Shown: positions 32,075 through 42,067 of the stretch, piece by piece | Numbering within the stretch: position 1 is the first letter of the stretch | How the letters are laid out: the number at the start of each line of letters is the position of its first letter | Assembly (NCBI GenBank): GCA_001936135.1 | Contig: CP012820.1 | Coordinates: 1,550,001 to 1,614,000 of the forward strand | Source: Saccharomycopsis fibuligera x Saccharomycopsis cf. fibuligera | Taxonomy: Eukaryota; Ascomycota; Saccharomycetes; Ascoideales; Saccharomycopsidaceae | Reading direction: 5' to 3' | DNA: 64,000 nucleotides | The notes under the pieces: generated by a model | Told to the model about the DNA's origin: nothing | Database searches by the model: none | Seen by the model: the letters and a program-made list of their open reading frames with translations, nothing else | Translations under genes and position numbers: made by a program

Positions 32075-33595
32075 CTAAGAGGTTAATAACTGGAGCATTC
32101 CTGAAATTTTGTTTGCTTCTTTACCCTTCTCTATTTCCACTTCAAGTTTTCTTCTCAATCCAATAAACAATTCTTCCAACAACAAGCTTTTCTCCACTAG
32201 TGCACCATATTCCAGCAATGCAACCACCAAATAGTCCACAAGAATATCAACACATTTGATATCATCAATATGCTTAATCAGCCACGAAAAAAATGGCTCT
32301 AAAGATGCATCATCTCTATTAGCAAGGGCTACTCTAACTTTGCCTAGTTTTCTCAACTCTTCCAAAATTGTTAATGTGATATCTTTAGGCACTCCTTGTT
32401 GAAAAGCGGCATCAAAAGCTTTACTCCACTGGAATGAGTTGAGCAATCTTTCATACTTTTGTGGTTTCTTATCACTTTTTGATGTTGGTTTATCCAAAAT
32501 AACTCTATGTTCATATTCACCGTGATACTCTGCCCCACGGAGCATTTTTGCGTATGCATTGCTTTTCTCATGCTTAAGCTCGCCTCTTTTTGGAGGAATC
32601 TTGCCCTGTTTCTTGGTACGGATTGACAAAAGGCCACTAGTTAAACCAGCGACAAAATGTTTGCTGTCCGGTGAAACTCCACAACTGAGAACACCGGAGC
32701 CAAATTTCCAGCCAAATTTCACTTGCCAGTTGAGTTCTGACATGTCGTAGATCTTGACGTGCCCATCCAATGAGCCTGCGAGCAAACTGCGGTCACCCAG
32801 AAGCGACAATGAAGTAACAGTTTTCGTGAAATTGGAAAGTTTCTTGGTAAGTTTGTTACTTGGTAAGTCCCATACTTTAATATAATTGGAACCGGCACTA
32901 ACAATGCTAGTTTGGTTAACTGATAATATGTCTTCCACAGGAGCATCATGATTGAATTGTAAAATTGGGACATTATCGCCACCTTGATTATTCACCCTGC
33001 TGTCAAACACACGTATTTTTCCATCATAACAACCGGTAGCAATCAAATTTGGTTGATCTTTGATAAAAGTTCCAGATCTGATATAATCACCATGGTTACC
33101 ATTCAAAGTAAGGAGTGGTCTGTCGGAACGGGAAATATCATACACTTTAGCGCATTTGTCGTCAGAAGCAGTAAGCAAATGTGTGCTAATGGTTGGATGA
33201 AATTTGGTAACATGAGTAGGATAAGATGAAGCTTGAATGGTAACGAGCAAAGTACGTGGATTGTAAGCATCAAAGATCTGCACTAAACCACTAGAATCGC
33301 CCGCTACAAGTAATTTCCCATCATGACGATACTCACCACAGTAAGCTGTTTCTTTGAAACGGGAGAAAGTCTTAATTACCTGCCTTGTTTTTGATGAAAA
33401 TACTTGTATTCTTGCTGAAGAAGTAACGGCAATGTCGTGTGGGGAGGCTGGATTGAAAGTTATATGGGTGATTGCATTATGTTCTTTAACTAATTGAGTG
33501 TTGCCAAAAGAGCGCCAGTATCTTTGCTCTGGGGTCTTCTTGCCAACAAGCACCGGATTTCGTACTACTTGAATTCTCTGCTTTGATGAAGACAT
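32075..33595 (-). CDS. UTP15: U3 snoRNP / t-UTP subunit Utp15
   Basis: Component of the t-UTP subcomplex of the small subunit processome, acting in the nucleolus in pre-18S rRNA processing and rDNA transcription. 506 residues (S. cerevisiae 513). WD40 repeats run from about residue 40 to 335, for example HLLTASDDKCAKVYDISRSD and NLIATGCYDGKIRVFDSRV. They are followed by the UTP15 C-terminal helical domain (about 360-500), which contains KYERLLNSFQWSKAFDAAF. The start MSSSKQRIQVVRNP is the first ATG. The promoter carries PAC and RRPE elements, as for yeast ribosome biogenesis genes. Confidence 0.93.
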   Translation of the reverse strand: MSSSKQRIQVVRNPVLVGKKTPEQRYWRSFGNTQLVKEHNAITHITFNPASPHDIAVTSSARIQVFSSKTRQVIKTFSRFKETAYCGEYRHDGKLLVAGDSSGLVQIFDAYNPRTLLVTIQASSYPTHVTKFHPTISTHLLTASDDKCAKVYDISRSDRPLLTLNGNHGDYIRSGTFIKDQPNLIATGCYDGKIRVFDSRVNNQGGDNVPILQFNHDAPVEDILSVNQTSIVSAGSNYIKVWDLPSNKLTKKLSNFTKTVTSLSLLGDRSLLAGSLDGHVKIYDMSELNWQVKFGWKFGSGVLSCGVSPDSKHFVAGLTSGLLSIRTKKQGKIPPKRGELKHEKSNAYAKMLRGAEYHGEYEHRVILDKPTSKSDKKPQKYERLLNSFQWSKAFDAAFQQGVPKDITLTILEELRKLGKVRVALANRDDASLEPFFSWLIKHIDDIKCVDILVDYLVVALLEYGALVEKSLLLEELFIGLRRKLEVEIEKGKEANKISGMLQLLTS

Positions 33596-33701
33596 TGCTT
33601 GGTTGAAGAAAATACAATAAATATATAGAAGACAGTGTAAAATGTCTGTTTAAGCTTCAAAGCTATGTCTCTCTATTCTCTATAATCTGTCTAGCCCTTG
33701 T

Positions 33702-33713
33702 GAGATGAGATGA
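33702..33713 (+). promoter_or_regulatory. PAC element
   Basis: GAGATGAGATGA, one mismatch to the PAC core GCGATGAGATGA, about 110 bp upstream of the UTP15 start. PAC is bound by Dot6/Tod6-type repressors in yeast. Confidence 0.6.
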
Positions 33714-33724
33714 AAAAAATAAAA

Positions 33725-33741
33725 AAAAATTTCAAAAATTT
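33725..33741 (+). promoter_or_regulatory. two RRPE-like elements
   Basis: AAAAATTT occurs twice (33725-33732 and 33734-33741), next to the PAC element. Paired PAC and RRPE is the usual signature of ribosome biogenesis promoters. Confidence 0.55.
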
Positions 33742-34016
33742 GCAGTTACCCTGGAAGCATGCAGGTGCCGCGGAAACGGATCTTTGTTTCAACATCGACA
33801 ATAATTTCAATATCGCAATGCTAAAGTAAACGCTTATTACATGGTTAATTATCCAACGGAATAGAGCGATTGAATATATGAAAGTAAAAGGGGCATTATT
33901 TATGGGCTAGAAAGGAAATAAAAAAATAATAATAAACAAAAAAATAATAATAAACAAAAAAATATGTAATGCAAAACTTGAACAGTGTCTAGGTAAAGTT
34001 TTGTATTATTTTTCGT

Positions 34017-37000
34017 TCAGCTTTTTTGAGAATCAGCAATTGAAGAAATCGAAGAAATAGGATTACTATCCAACTCACTACCGCTTGGTTCAGTAGATAC
34101 CGAAATCTCTTCAATACCTTCCATCTCTCTCACTGTGCTAATCACGCTCTCTTCACCATAATTTATACCATACACGTTAACCAAAGGAAGCTGGCTGTTG
34201 TTCCATTTATTCACCATAGTGGCTCTCTTTTTCTCAAAAAGCCTAGAATGTTCAAATTCCGTCACTGGCATAAAGGCAACAATATCTACCATCAATTGAT
34301 GATTGTTGAGCACGCTTTTGAAAATTATTGGCACCAAAGCGGCAAGGTAGTCCTTGCGTTTCGCGCAACAAACAATCACCGTATAACCGTCACTTTTAAA
34401 AACAATAGAAGCTTCTTTGTAAATCTCTGGATGACATGATTCAACAGTGCGCTCCACATCACTTGCAAAATGATGGAGACCTAACACTTCAAATGTTTCT
34501 GAAATGTTTCCAAGCACGAAAAGTAATTGCACTTCAAGTGGTGTGCCATCAATCGAAGGCTGGTTCACTGTATGAATAAAGCCCAAGTCCCCTGTGCGTA
34601 AATATTTAAAATTTTCAAACCCTTCGAGCTTCCCATTAAATTGCGCAATCAAAAATTCATTCTCGCTGCGCTTGATACCATTGGTATAACCAATAGCATT
34701 ACCTTCACTATATACCCAGATTTCACCATACTCTCCAGTCTTGCAGATCTGTAATGTTTGCGGATTAACAATAGCAATTTGAGTGCAGCATAACACCACT
34801 CCTGAGTCTTGAACATGTAATGCATTCGGTACTGCTTGAGGATCCACTATGGAGATAAATCCTTTACGCAATGCCTGTGGATCAAGCCACAAATCCACAG
34901 GATCGAGGTTCAAGTAGGACCTTGATGTAATTATTGGGTTGAAACGATGCGTATAGATAGCATTAATGGAAGAACCGGGAAGTTTTGAAGGTGACATAAA
35001 AGATTTAAAATTAGCAATAACTTCAGGGTGTGGTCGCCCTGCATAACCAACCATTAAATTTTGCAATTTGTCTAGTTGAAAAGTTTTTGGTTGTTTGCCA
35101 GTAGACAATGCATGAGTTAGCATTGCTGGAGTTAAGAAAGTGTCCTTAATCTTGTAGTTTGCCAAAGCATTGTAAAAAGTCATTGGTGAAAAGTAATAAG
35201 TCAGAGGAGAAAACAAATAGGTGGAACAGCCCAAATATACCCCAAGAAGGCCTGTTTGAATAAAACCAAGCCCAGAAACGTGGCGTACACTTCCCAAAAT
35301 CGAGTTGAAGCTGCTCATTTTGAACGTCTCTTTCAAAATCTTGCACAAGTTAATAAGCACTTTATGAGAATATCTAATACCAATACGCTTGCCATCAGGG
35401 GTCCAATCCAAAGTCACCAATGCAGTAGTGTTTTCGTTACGAAAATCAAATTTTGCCTGGTTCACAGAGATTCTTGACCTTAGCTCACTAATATTGCGCA
35501 CATTTTTCACTTTAGCAGTGTTTTTCAATATTGGTGGTCTTTGCAGCACAAATAATGCTTTTAAAGCATGCGATACTACTTTGTTTTTGAAAATGGTGGC
35601 CTCGATTTCTGCATTGACAAACACCATATGCACATCAAAGTCCTTGACGATGCGAAAATATGCTTTAGCGTCTTCATCAATACGTTTGGATTCCAATGGT
35701 AACATTGGGATGGGAACCAAACCAATGATGAAACAAGCATAAAGCGCACAAATATAATCTTCCGACAAGTTATACATCAAGATAACGTATTGTCCTGGTC
35801 TCAAAGCAGTCTTGTCCAAAATGTATTGGCATATTGACGACACTTTCTGGTCAAATTTCTTCCAAGATAAGTCTTTTTTATGATCATTTATCATTGCAAA
35901 TGCAAGAGAGTCTGGTTGATTAAGTACCCGCCACTTCAACACATCTAAAATGGTTTTGAAATCAGAGAGTCTAGCATGCGATCTTTCGTCTACTGATTCG
36001 GTCCGTTGGTCGATACCAGTGTATTGACGGTCTACTGGCTCTGAAATCATATCGTAACGCATTGCTGATGAATATGGAGACCAAATTCCTGCAGTAATAT
36101 CAGCACCCGTAGTAATGTTACTTAATGAAAGTTTGATGTTGAACTTGACATAGTTAATCCGCAAATTTCCTTGTAAAAATTTGGTTTTGCACAACATGTT
36201 GGCAATTTCGGTACGACCACTCTTAAGGGCTCGAGGCAAAGCCTGCACTGTGGTGAATGCGCAACAGAAAAGCCTAATTTTGTGAACTTTTTCCAAGATG
36301 TTGAAAGTGTTAATGGCTAGGGCATCAAGCGATACATAATCTATAGTGTTTGATGGAACTCGTTTCTGAGCTAAGGCAGTCTCGATGATTACCACAGGGA
36401 CATATTCGCCATTCACGTAAATGTCGAAAGTAGAGCATTCAACCGGCAGCACTTTGCGGAAAATAGTGTTGGATACATGGTCAGAGTAATGGTAGCGGTA
36501 TCCATTATCAAAAACCGGAACTTTTAGAGTTCCATTAATAGTATCAGCAGCACTTTCACTAATAACTACTTCTTGTTGTTGTCGTTGTAGTCGCTGTTCT
36601 TGTTGCTGTTCTTCTTCTTCTTGCTCTTCCTGAATCTCAGTAAGCAATGGCTGCTTTGCCTCTTCTTTTTTGTCTATCCAAGTGACCTTTTGTCTAAATC
36701 TGTCCTCATACAACCCTAAAACATAAACTTTGCCATTAAAAATAAAACCCAAGAGCCCCGTTCTTAAAAATTCAAGCTCAAGGTGACCTGAATAATCTTT
36801 ACAACGTGCATGGAAAATGTTGTTGGTGTCTTCTACCGCATCCCAATATCCTCCAGATAAGCATGGACTGTCTACCCAAATCTCGCCCACTTCCATATCA
36901 GCAGCAAGCATACAAGTTTCTGGATTGACAATAGCAATTGTAGCGTCCAACAATGGGAACCCAAACGCACCAACGCGAATATACTTGGAGTGGATCTTGG

Positions 37001-39095
37001 AATCAAAATTAGCACTTTGTGGGGGAGGTTTGTTAGAAAGCACCTTAACAGTATTCGTGCTAAGAGATTCCTTGTCAATGAGCACTTCTGATAACTCACT
37101 GGCAGCAGTTGATTCTTTACGTTTACCTTTGCCTTTACTAGCGCTTTGGCTGTCACCTTCTTCATTTATATCATCATCATCATCGTCATCATCATCTCCT
37201 ATGTAAGTCACAATTTTAGCACCGAGCTTCTCCTGTTTACCAATCCAGTCTCTAATAGAAATCACCATTCCACCATACTCGTTTAGCGATAATGCTGGGG
37301 CAATTGCCTCACGGGCCTTTTCGCAACCCAATGGTTTTAACCATCGATCAGCAATAATCTCTAGCACCTCATTGTTCACCGTCAAACAACTAATGATGCA
37401 CCACTTGACACATGATAAGTCAACATTACGCTTCTTGTCATATTTTCTCGTTGATGCTGGATCTGCTTGGTAGTTAAAAACTACTGATTTTAGGCCAAGC
37501 AAGTCGCTGAGTAAGATTGTGGTTCTAAATTTAGTAATCAAGTTGGCATAGAGCCCTGGAACGTCCATTTGGTTAGTAGGTGTCCATACCAACATAGTCC
37601 CTGTGTAGATTGTGAAAAGCAATCCCATAACAAGCCCACTAGAACAGCGAATATCCGAAGTGCAAAGGATAGCATCTCTGCGCACCTTGTAAACGTTTTC
37701 TGGTCTTTGAAGGGTTGAGGAGCCAAAATTGGGTGACGATGAGACAATGCGGGTCAAATTGCTCATTTGGTGCATTATTGTTTTATGTGAGAGCACCACC
37801 CCTTTGAGCTCAATAGGGTACTTGCTAAACTCTATATATGCTAAGTCAGGCAAGTTCAAGGCAGGCAAATCATGCTTCTTGGAAAGCTGGAACGTGCCCA
37901 TATCTTTAGTTTTCCAAAACACCATTCCCTTGGGCCAGGCAATCTTGTTTGAACTGTCATTATTGAGCTTTTCGAAATTCTTGTATACTGTATCACTGGT
38001 CAATGTCAAATGTGACTGGGTCTTATGCATCACCTGGATAATATCTTTAATGCTAAGCTCGTTGGAGATGGGTATGGCCACCATACCAGCGAGAAGAGCA
38101 CCAAAAAACGCAACTGCAAATTCGATGACTTCAAAGTCTTGGTAAATCAAAGTAACGCGGTCGCCTTTGTAAAGCCCCGACTTTTTCCCAATTTGCTGTG
38201 CTACTTTCTCGGCCTTCAAATAAAGTTTTTCCCAAGTAATTGAGTGGGTCTCCTTACCACGAAGCAACACAGACACAAGAGCAATGTCTTTAGCATAAGT
38301 GCGGGCACGTTGTCTGAGGATGAGGGGCACACTGTCGAACTTTTCGACGGTATTCAAGCTGCTTAGGTCGCGCGGTTTCAACGGCTGCTGGAGTTTGCGG
38401 TGTACAGTATCGGCGTTCATTGCGCTGCTACCGTTATTGATATCGTAACTTGGACAATTATTATAATCGTAGATGTTTGGCTCATAAATACTCGGCTCTT
38501 TTGGCAGATTTACTGGGGACACAAGCTGCGGTGGAAGCAAGCTGTTTGGATCAGAGTAAATACTGGGTGGAACAGAGGGTGGGGTGCTGTAGACAGAAGG
38601 ACCAGTGGCGCCCAGATAGGGCGGCTCTGGTGCGAGCTGCTGACTATTTCTCCAGTATTGCGACGCAGGCGAGGGCGTTTGGCCAGGGAAGACGTTGTTT
38701 TTGTTATTATTGTTGTTGTAGTGAGAGGTGCTGGTATTACTGTTGGTATTAGTGTTGATACTGTTGGAGGAGGTAGTGGTAACATTCCTGCTGTTGCTTG
38801 CAAGACTAGCGCTGGGGCTTCCGTCGCTGGCGTAGCGAAACGAAGATGCAGTACTGATGGTTCTGGTATGGGTGCTGGCTCGTGGATCAAAGTGGTGCGG
38901 CGAAGATGTTGTCAGCATACTGCTGAACCTGTTGACATTACTTTCGGTGGTAGCATTACTATTATTATTGAGAATGTCATGATACTTCTTGATGTAACCT
39001 TTGTCGGTTATGAGGCCGTCGTTGTAGTCTGAGCGAAGCTGTGCCAATCGGGCAGCTACCTCGGGGGCGACGTTATCGGGGATTCCGAAGTTCAT
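34017..39095 (-). CDS. DIP2/Cmr2-type protein with two AMP-binding domains
   Basis: 1692 residues, matching the architecture of S. cerevisiae Cmr2 (YOR093C) and animal DIP2: an N-terminal DMAP1-binding-like helix (about residues 8-45, VAPEVAARLAQLRSDYNDGL), a low-complexity linker (45-235), then two tandem acyl-CoA-synthetase-like (AMP-binding) domains, about 255-800 and 1060-1640. DIP2 proteins have been linked to diacylglycerol balance. In both domains the usual Ser/Thr/Gly-rich nucleotide loop is altered: the first reads IEFSKYPIELKGVVLSHKT (about 420) and the second VTLDWTPDGKRIGIRYSHK (about 1222). A run of nine Asp (about 632) and a Glu/Gln-rich stretch (about 820-840) interrupt domain 1. 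The start MNFGIPDNVAPEV is the first ATG. The gene symbol is withheld because naming in this species is uncertain. Confidence 0.87.
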   Translation of the reverse strand: MNFGIPDNVAPEVAARLAQLRSDYNDGLITDKGYIKKYHDILNNNSNATTESNVNRFSSMLTTSSPHHFDPRASTHTRTISTASSFRYASDGSPSASLASNSRNVTTTSSNSINTNTNSNTSTSHYNNNNNKNNVFPGQTPSPASQYWRNSQQLAPEPPYLGATGPSVYSTPPSVPPSIYSDPNSLLPPQLVSPVNLPKEPSIYEPNIYDYNNCPSYDINNGSSAMNADTVHRKLQQPLKPRDLSSLNTVEKFDSVPLILRQRARTYAKDIALVSVLLRGKETHSITWEKLYLKAEKVAQQIGKKSGLYKGDRVTLIYQDFEVIEFAVAFFGALLAGMVAIPISNELSIKDIIQVMHKTQSHLTLTSDTVYKNFEKLNNDSSNKIAWPKGMVFWKTKDMGTFQLSKKHDLPALNLPDLAYIEFSKYPIELKGVVLSHKTIMHQMSNLTRIVSSSPNFGSSTLQRPENVYKVRRDAILCTSDIRCSSGLVMGLLFTIYTGTMLVWTPTNQMDVPGLYANLITKFRTTILLSDLLGLKSVVFNYQADPASTRKYDKKRNVDLSCVKWCIISCLTVNNEVLEIIADRWLKPLGCEKAREAIAPALSLNEYGGMVISIRDWIGKQEKLGAKIVTYIGDDDDDDDDDINEEGDSQSASKGKGKRKESTAASELSEVLIDKESLSTNTVKVLSNKPPPQSANFDSKIHSKYIRVGAFGFPLLDATIAIVNPETCMLAADMEVGEIWVDSPCLSGGYWDAVEDTNNIFHARCKDYSGHLELEFLRTGLLGFIFNGKVYVLGLYEDRFRQKVTWIDKKEEAKQPLLTEIQEEQEEEEQQQEQRLQRQQQEVVISESAADTINGTLKVPVFDNGYRYHYSDHVSNTIFRKVLPVECSTFDIYVNGEYVPVVIIETALAQKRVPSNTIDYVSLDALAINTFNILEKVHKIRLFCCAFTTVQALPRALKSGRTEIANMLCKTKFLQGNLRINYVKFNIKLSLSNITTGADITAGIWSPYSSAMRYDMISEPVDRQYTGIDQRTESVDERSHARLSDFKTILDVLKWRVLNQPDSLAFAMINDHKKDLSWKKFDQKVSSICQYILDKTALRPGQYVILMYNLSEDYICALYACFIIGLVPIPMLPLESKRIDEDAKAYFRIVKDFDVHMVFVNAEIEATIFKNKVVSHALKALFVLQRPPILKNTAKVKNVRNISELRSRISVNQAKFDFRNENTTALVTLDWTPDGKRIGIRYSHKVLINLCKILKETFKMSSFNSILGSVRHVSGLGFIQTGLLGVYLGCSTYLFSPLTYYFSPMTFYNALANYKIKDTFLTPAMLTHALSTGKQPKTFQLDKLQNLMVGYAGRPHPEVIANFKSFMSPSKLPGSSINAIYTHRFNPIITSRSYLNLDPVDLWLDPQALRKGFISIVDPQAVPNALHVQDSGVVLCCTQIAIVNPQTLQICKTGEYGEIWVYSEGNAIGYTNGIKRSENEFLIAQFNGKLEGFENFKYLRTGDLGFIHTVNQPSIDGTPLEVQLLFVLGNISETFEVLGLHHFASDVERTVESCHPEIYKEASIVFKSDGYTVIVCCAKRKDYLAALVPIIFKSVLNNHQLMVDIVAFMPVTEFEHSRLFEKKRATMVNKWNNSQLPLVNVYGINYGEESVISTVREMEGIEEISVSTEPSGSELDSNPISSISSIADSQKS

Positions 39096-39506
39096 TGGCA
39101 GATGGGCAGCTATTATTGGATAGCTATGTTGTCTAGCGGTGAATACCAGCCAGTGGTGTTGAAGTGGTTTTGTCTAAAACGTTAGAGAAAGCGTTTTTTT
39201 CCGTTTAGCACTTTACTCGTTTTGACTGCCGTTCCCTGGTTATGCGCGATGCCCAAAGCCACCGTCAAACGTCGCTGCCTATTTATGGCCGCACGCCGCA
39301 CCAATACACCAAACTACAACTACGAGACAGCAATGAGTGCATGAATATGTGAGTAATAAGTAACTGGCGTATTGGCATTTGAGCCGAGGCTTTCGAGAAG
39401 GCGCAGCTGCTGAGAACTGCTTTATAGTAACACCTTACAAATGACGTAAGAAATCAAATAATAAACTGATGGAATATACAACTAGAATACAATCACCACT
39501 TCAGTA
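39096..39506. promoter_or_regulatory. DIP2-like gene promoter / RTT106 3' end
   Basis: 0.4 kb between two minus-strand genes. No distinctive site seen. Confidence 0.5.
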
Positions 39507-41035
39507 CTAATCTTTGCTGTCGCCGTCGTCTCCGTCATCGTCGTTGTCGTCGTCATCGTCGTCATCATCGTCGACGTCGTCGTCATTGCTCTCACCCTCG
39601 TAGTCATCGTCAGAAATATCCGACGTATTGTCCACCTCGTCGCCGATATGATATGTCCCATCTTCTTCCTCATCATCACTATCCTCTTCCTCTCCGTGTT
39701 CCAAACCGCCTTCTTGGTCATCATCATCATCACCACCACCAAGCTGCTTCTGAAGCTCCCCGTTATCGAATCCTTTGGTACTGCTCTTCGCCGGCTTGGC
39801 TTTCAACTCCTCGGCCATAGAATTGTCAATGACTTCTCTGGATTTAATGTAGCTGTCAATTTTGCCAAATTCGCTTTGGTCAATCATGCTGAACTCCACT
39901 TTCTCTTCAGTAAATTCTTCGCCGCTGCCATCGTTTGCATTCGGGCTGGGTCTTTTCACCAACAACGTGATATTGAAAGTGATCCTCGTGATTGACGAGT
40001 ACGTGATCGATTTTATGTCTCTCGAGTCAAACAACAAGATGGGCTTCTTAAAGCCAAAAAGAATATTGTTGGGTAAGAAATAAAGCACCCCTTCTTTAGT
40101 GCCCTTGTGCGCCTCTACGAAAAAGGCTCCGTTACCGCTTAGCCCATTGCTAGCTCCAGCTGATGCTGTTCCAGCACCAAAAGGATCCTCGATCTTGAAG
40201 CCACAAATGCTGGCCTGTCTGATAATCAACCTCTTATAATTTGTATCTTTTTCGCTGAGCCCGCCACCGGTTTTTGTTTGTTGCAAGCACTGAACTAGAT
40301 TGTCCTGGTTAAAGCTCAAGATAATTGGGTCATTAAGGTTGTTATTGCTACTTGTAGTATTGTTTTTGGCGTTTTTGGTATTCCTTGCCTTGTTATTAGC
40401 CTTGGCAGGACTATTGCTTTGCAATGCAGATATATCAGCGCTTTCTCTGTAAAAGAGTGCCAAATGTTGGAGTTTCGGCTTTTCAATAACCGGCAAGAAT
40501 GCTGCAAAAGTGACGTTGCTATTAGTGAGTTTTGTCAACACTAGTTCCACTTCTGCAGTGACATCTTCATCGACGGCTTGCGTCACTGCAAGAATTGGCT
40601 TATTGGTAACTTTGTTGAGAACAAACAAAAGGTTTAATTTTTTACGTAATGGCGATTGGAAACTAAGCTTTGGAAGTAGTAATATGATGGAACTTGAGTC
40701 AATGGCTATGGCGTCGTTATTATCATTGTCGTTATCATGAGCTTTGGAATCGCTTTGAAGCTTTCTCCGTTTGTTGTCGATTAGGCGGTCCTCTGAATGG
40801 TTATCCTGATGTTGCTGCTGCTCTATAAGGTAGAAGTAAAGAGAGTTAAAGGCGTCGATTGATTCTGGGTGAGTTTCTGGTTTTAATGGTATGGTCAGTA
40901 TAAAAGTGCCGAGATGAGTATTATTGTCCGGAATGTTTTCACTGATGTTCTCCTAATATGAGAAGACCAATACATACTTATAACGCTAACAATTTTTGTC
41001 CGGAGGTCGTCCGGCAACGTATCTAAATAAGACAT
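39507..41035 (-). CDS. RTT106: histone chaperone Rtt106, one intron
   Basis: Histone H3-H4 chaperone acting in replication-coupled nucleosome assembly and silencing. Exon 1 is 40978-41035 (58 nt) and exon 2 is 39507-40876, giving 475 residues (S. cerevisiae 455). Intron 40877-40977 (101 nt) starts GTATGT, has a TACTGAC branch (40894-40900) and ends CAG. Splicing in phase 1 reads MSYLDTLPDDLRTKIVSVI-K-THPESIDAF. This matches the N-terminal dimerisation region of yeast Rtt106 (LPESL-RKI...PSSLEIFEELY) and is the reason for this model. Later blocks: SPLRKKLNLLF, KRLIIRQASICGFKIEDPF, GTKEGVLYFLPNNILFGFKK and PILLFDSRDIKSITYSSITR (tandem PH domains). The tail is highly acidic, ending in a long Asp run. 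Confidence 0.9.
40877..40977 (-). other. intron of RTT106
   Basis: 101 nt; 5' site GTATGT, branch TACTGAC, 3' end CAG, phase 1. It separates a 19-codon first exon from the rest. Confidence 0.85.
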
Positions 41036-41699
41036 TGCTAGTTTATGCTTTTTTATCTGTTTATTCTGTGTGTCTTTAGTTCAATGCTACTGCTCAATAA
41101 CATGAACACTCAAAAACTTAGCACTTGAGAGGTCCAAAATTAAACCAGTTACCTCAGGCGCTTCAATTTTCAGTTTTTTGCGTTTTTCAAATGGCCGCGC
41201 GCACTAGGAATGCAACAAAAGTAAGGTCAAAACTGCTCAGACAGACACTCAAGGAGACCGGCTAGCTTTCTCTTCACGATATTACTACCCTGTTTAGGCT
41301 TTCTTGGCGTCTATATACACATTGCACTACTACAGAATTACAGTTGATATATAGAGAAAAGAGAAAAAGTAAATTTTCAAACATGAGGCTAGAAGGTAAA
41401 ACGATATGGAAAAAAAACGTATTGGGGAAAAGAAAATATGATAATAACATAGATTAGATGCTGATTGGGCAGCTCTGACCAGTAACTGGTAGTTCACAGA
41501 CTATTCCAGTAATCTTTGAACCGTGAGAAACGATGGTGCCCAAGGCAAACACAAACAGTATTGATTAAAGATTTAGCATTGCGCCTTCATCATTCCTTGC
41601 AGCGCAGGCAACGTGGCAACGTGGAACGACAAATAGCTGTTTGGCTAAAACACGATACATAGTTATTCAAAATACTCAATATCCGTTCAGTGAATTAAC
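41036..41699. other. intergenic, RTT106 promoter / 81-aa gene 3' side
   Basis: 0.66 kb between two minus-strand genes. No specific element recognised. Confidence 0.45.
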
Positions 41700-42067
41700 T
41701 TAGTTGGTTTGCTCGGTTTGTCTCTTTGCTCTAGCGTCCACCAAAGCAGCAATTCTCTTCTGCACCAATTCTTCCTGTTTGTCCTTGATGTTGTAGAAAC
41801 CATAGCCAACAGCGGTCCATACCCCGGCGGAGATCACGTAACCCCACGGCTTATGGGACCATGGTTGTTGTCTGAGGCCAATTTGGTATGCTCTGACAGC
41901 GGCACCTATTGAAAGTTAGTATATGAGCACGATCATTTGATATTTGTCTGTTAATGGCTTTCATTCCTCGCAGATCCCATGGCAGTTTCGACAAACCTGA
42001 CGAACTGATTTTTTAATACAAACGTACCGAACAAGGCCCATCCAGAGAGAGAAGATACAGCGACCAT
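41700..42067 (-). CDS. 81-residue single-pass membrane protein, one intron
   Basis: Exon 1 is 42028-42067 (40 nt) and exon 2 is 41700-41905. Intron 41906-42027 (122 nt) starts GTACGT, has a perfect TACTAAC (41915-41921, minus strand) and ends TAG. The spliced frame gives 81 residues beginning MVAVSSLSGWALF-G-AAVRAY and containing IGLRQQPWSHKPWGYV. Residues 34-51 (WGYVISAGVWTAVGYGFY) form one likely membrane segment. The tail is charged and helical. Size, a single transmembrane segment and the positive loop before it suggest a small mitochondrial inner-membrane protein, for example an accessory subunit of a respiratory complex, but I do not recognise the family. It diverges from the PAP2 gene across a 376-bp promoter. 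Confidence 0.75.
41906..42027 (-). other. intron of the 81-residue protein gene
   Basis: 122 nt; GTACGT...TACTAAC...TAG, phase 1. It lies after codon 13. Confidence 0.82.

Larger units (their letters stand above)
33596..34016. promoter_or_regulatory. UTP15 promoter / DIP2-like gene 3' end
   Basis: 0.42 kb. Near UTP15 it holds the PAC/RRPE cluster. Near 33920-33955 there is a short tandem duplication of A-rich sequence with AATAATAATAAAC units. Confidence 0.6.

Noticed and set aside
38400-39032. 210-codon plus-strand frame over the DIP2-like gene N-terminus
   Set aside because: A shadow of the low-complexity linker. The minus-strand gene is clearly the real one.
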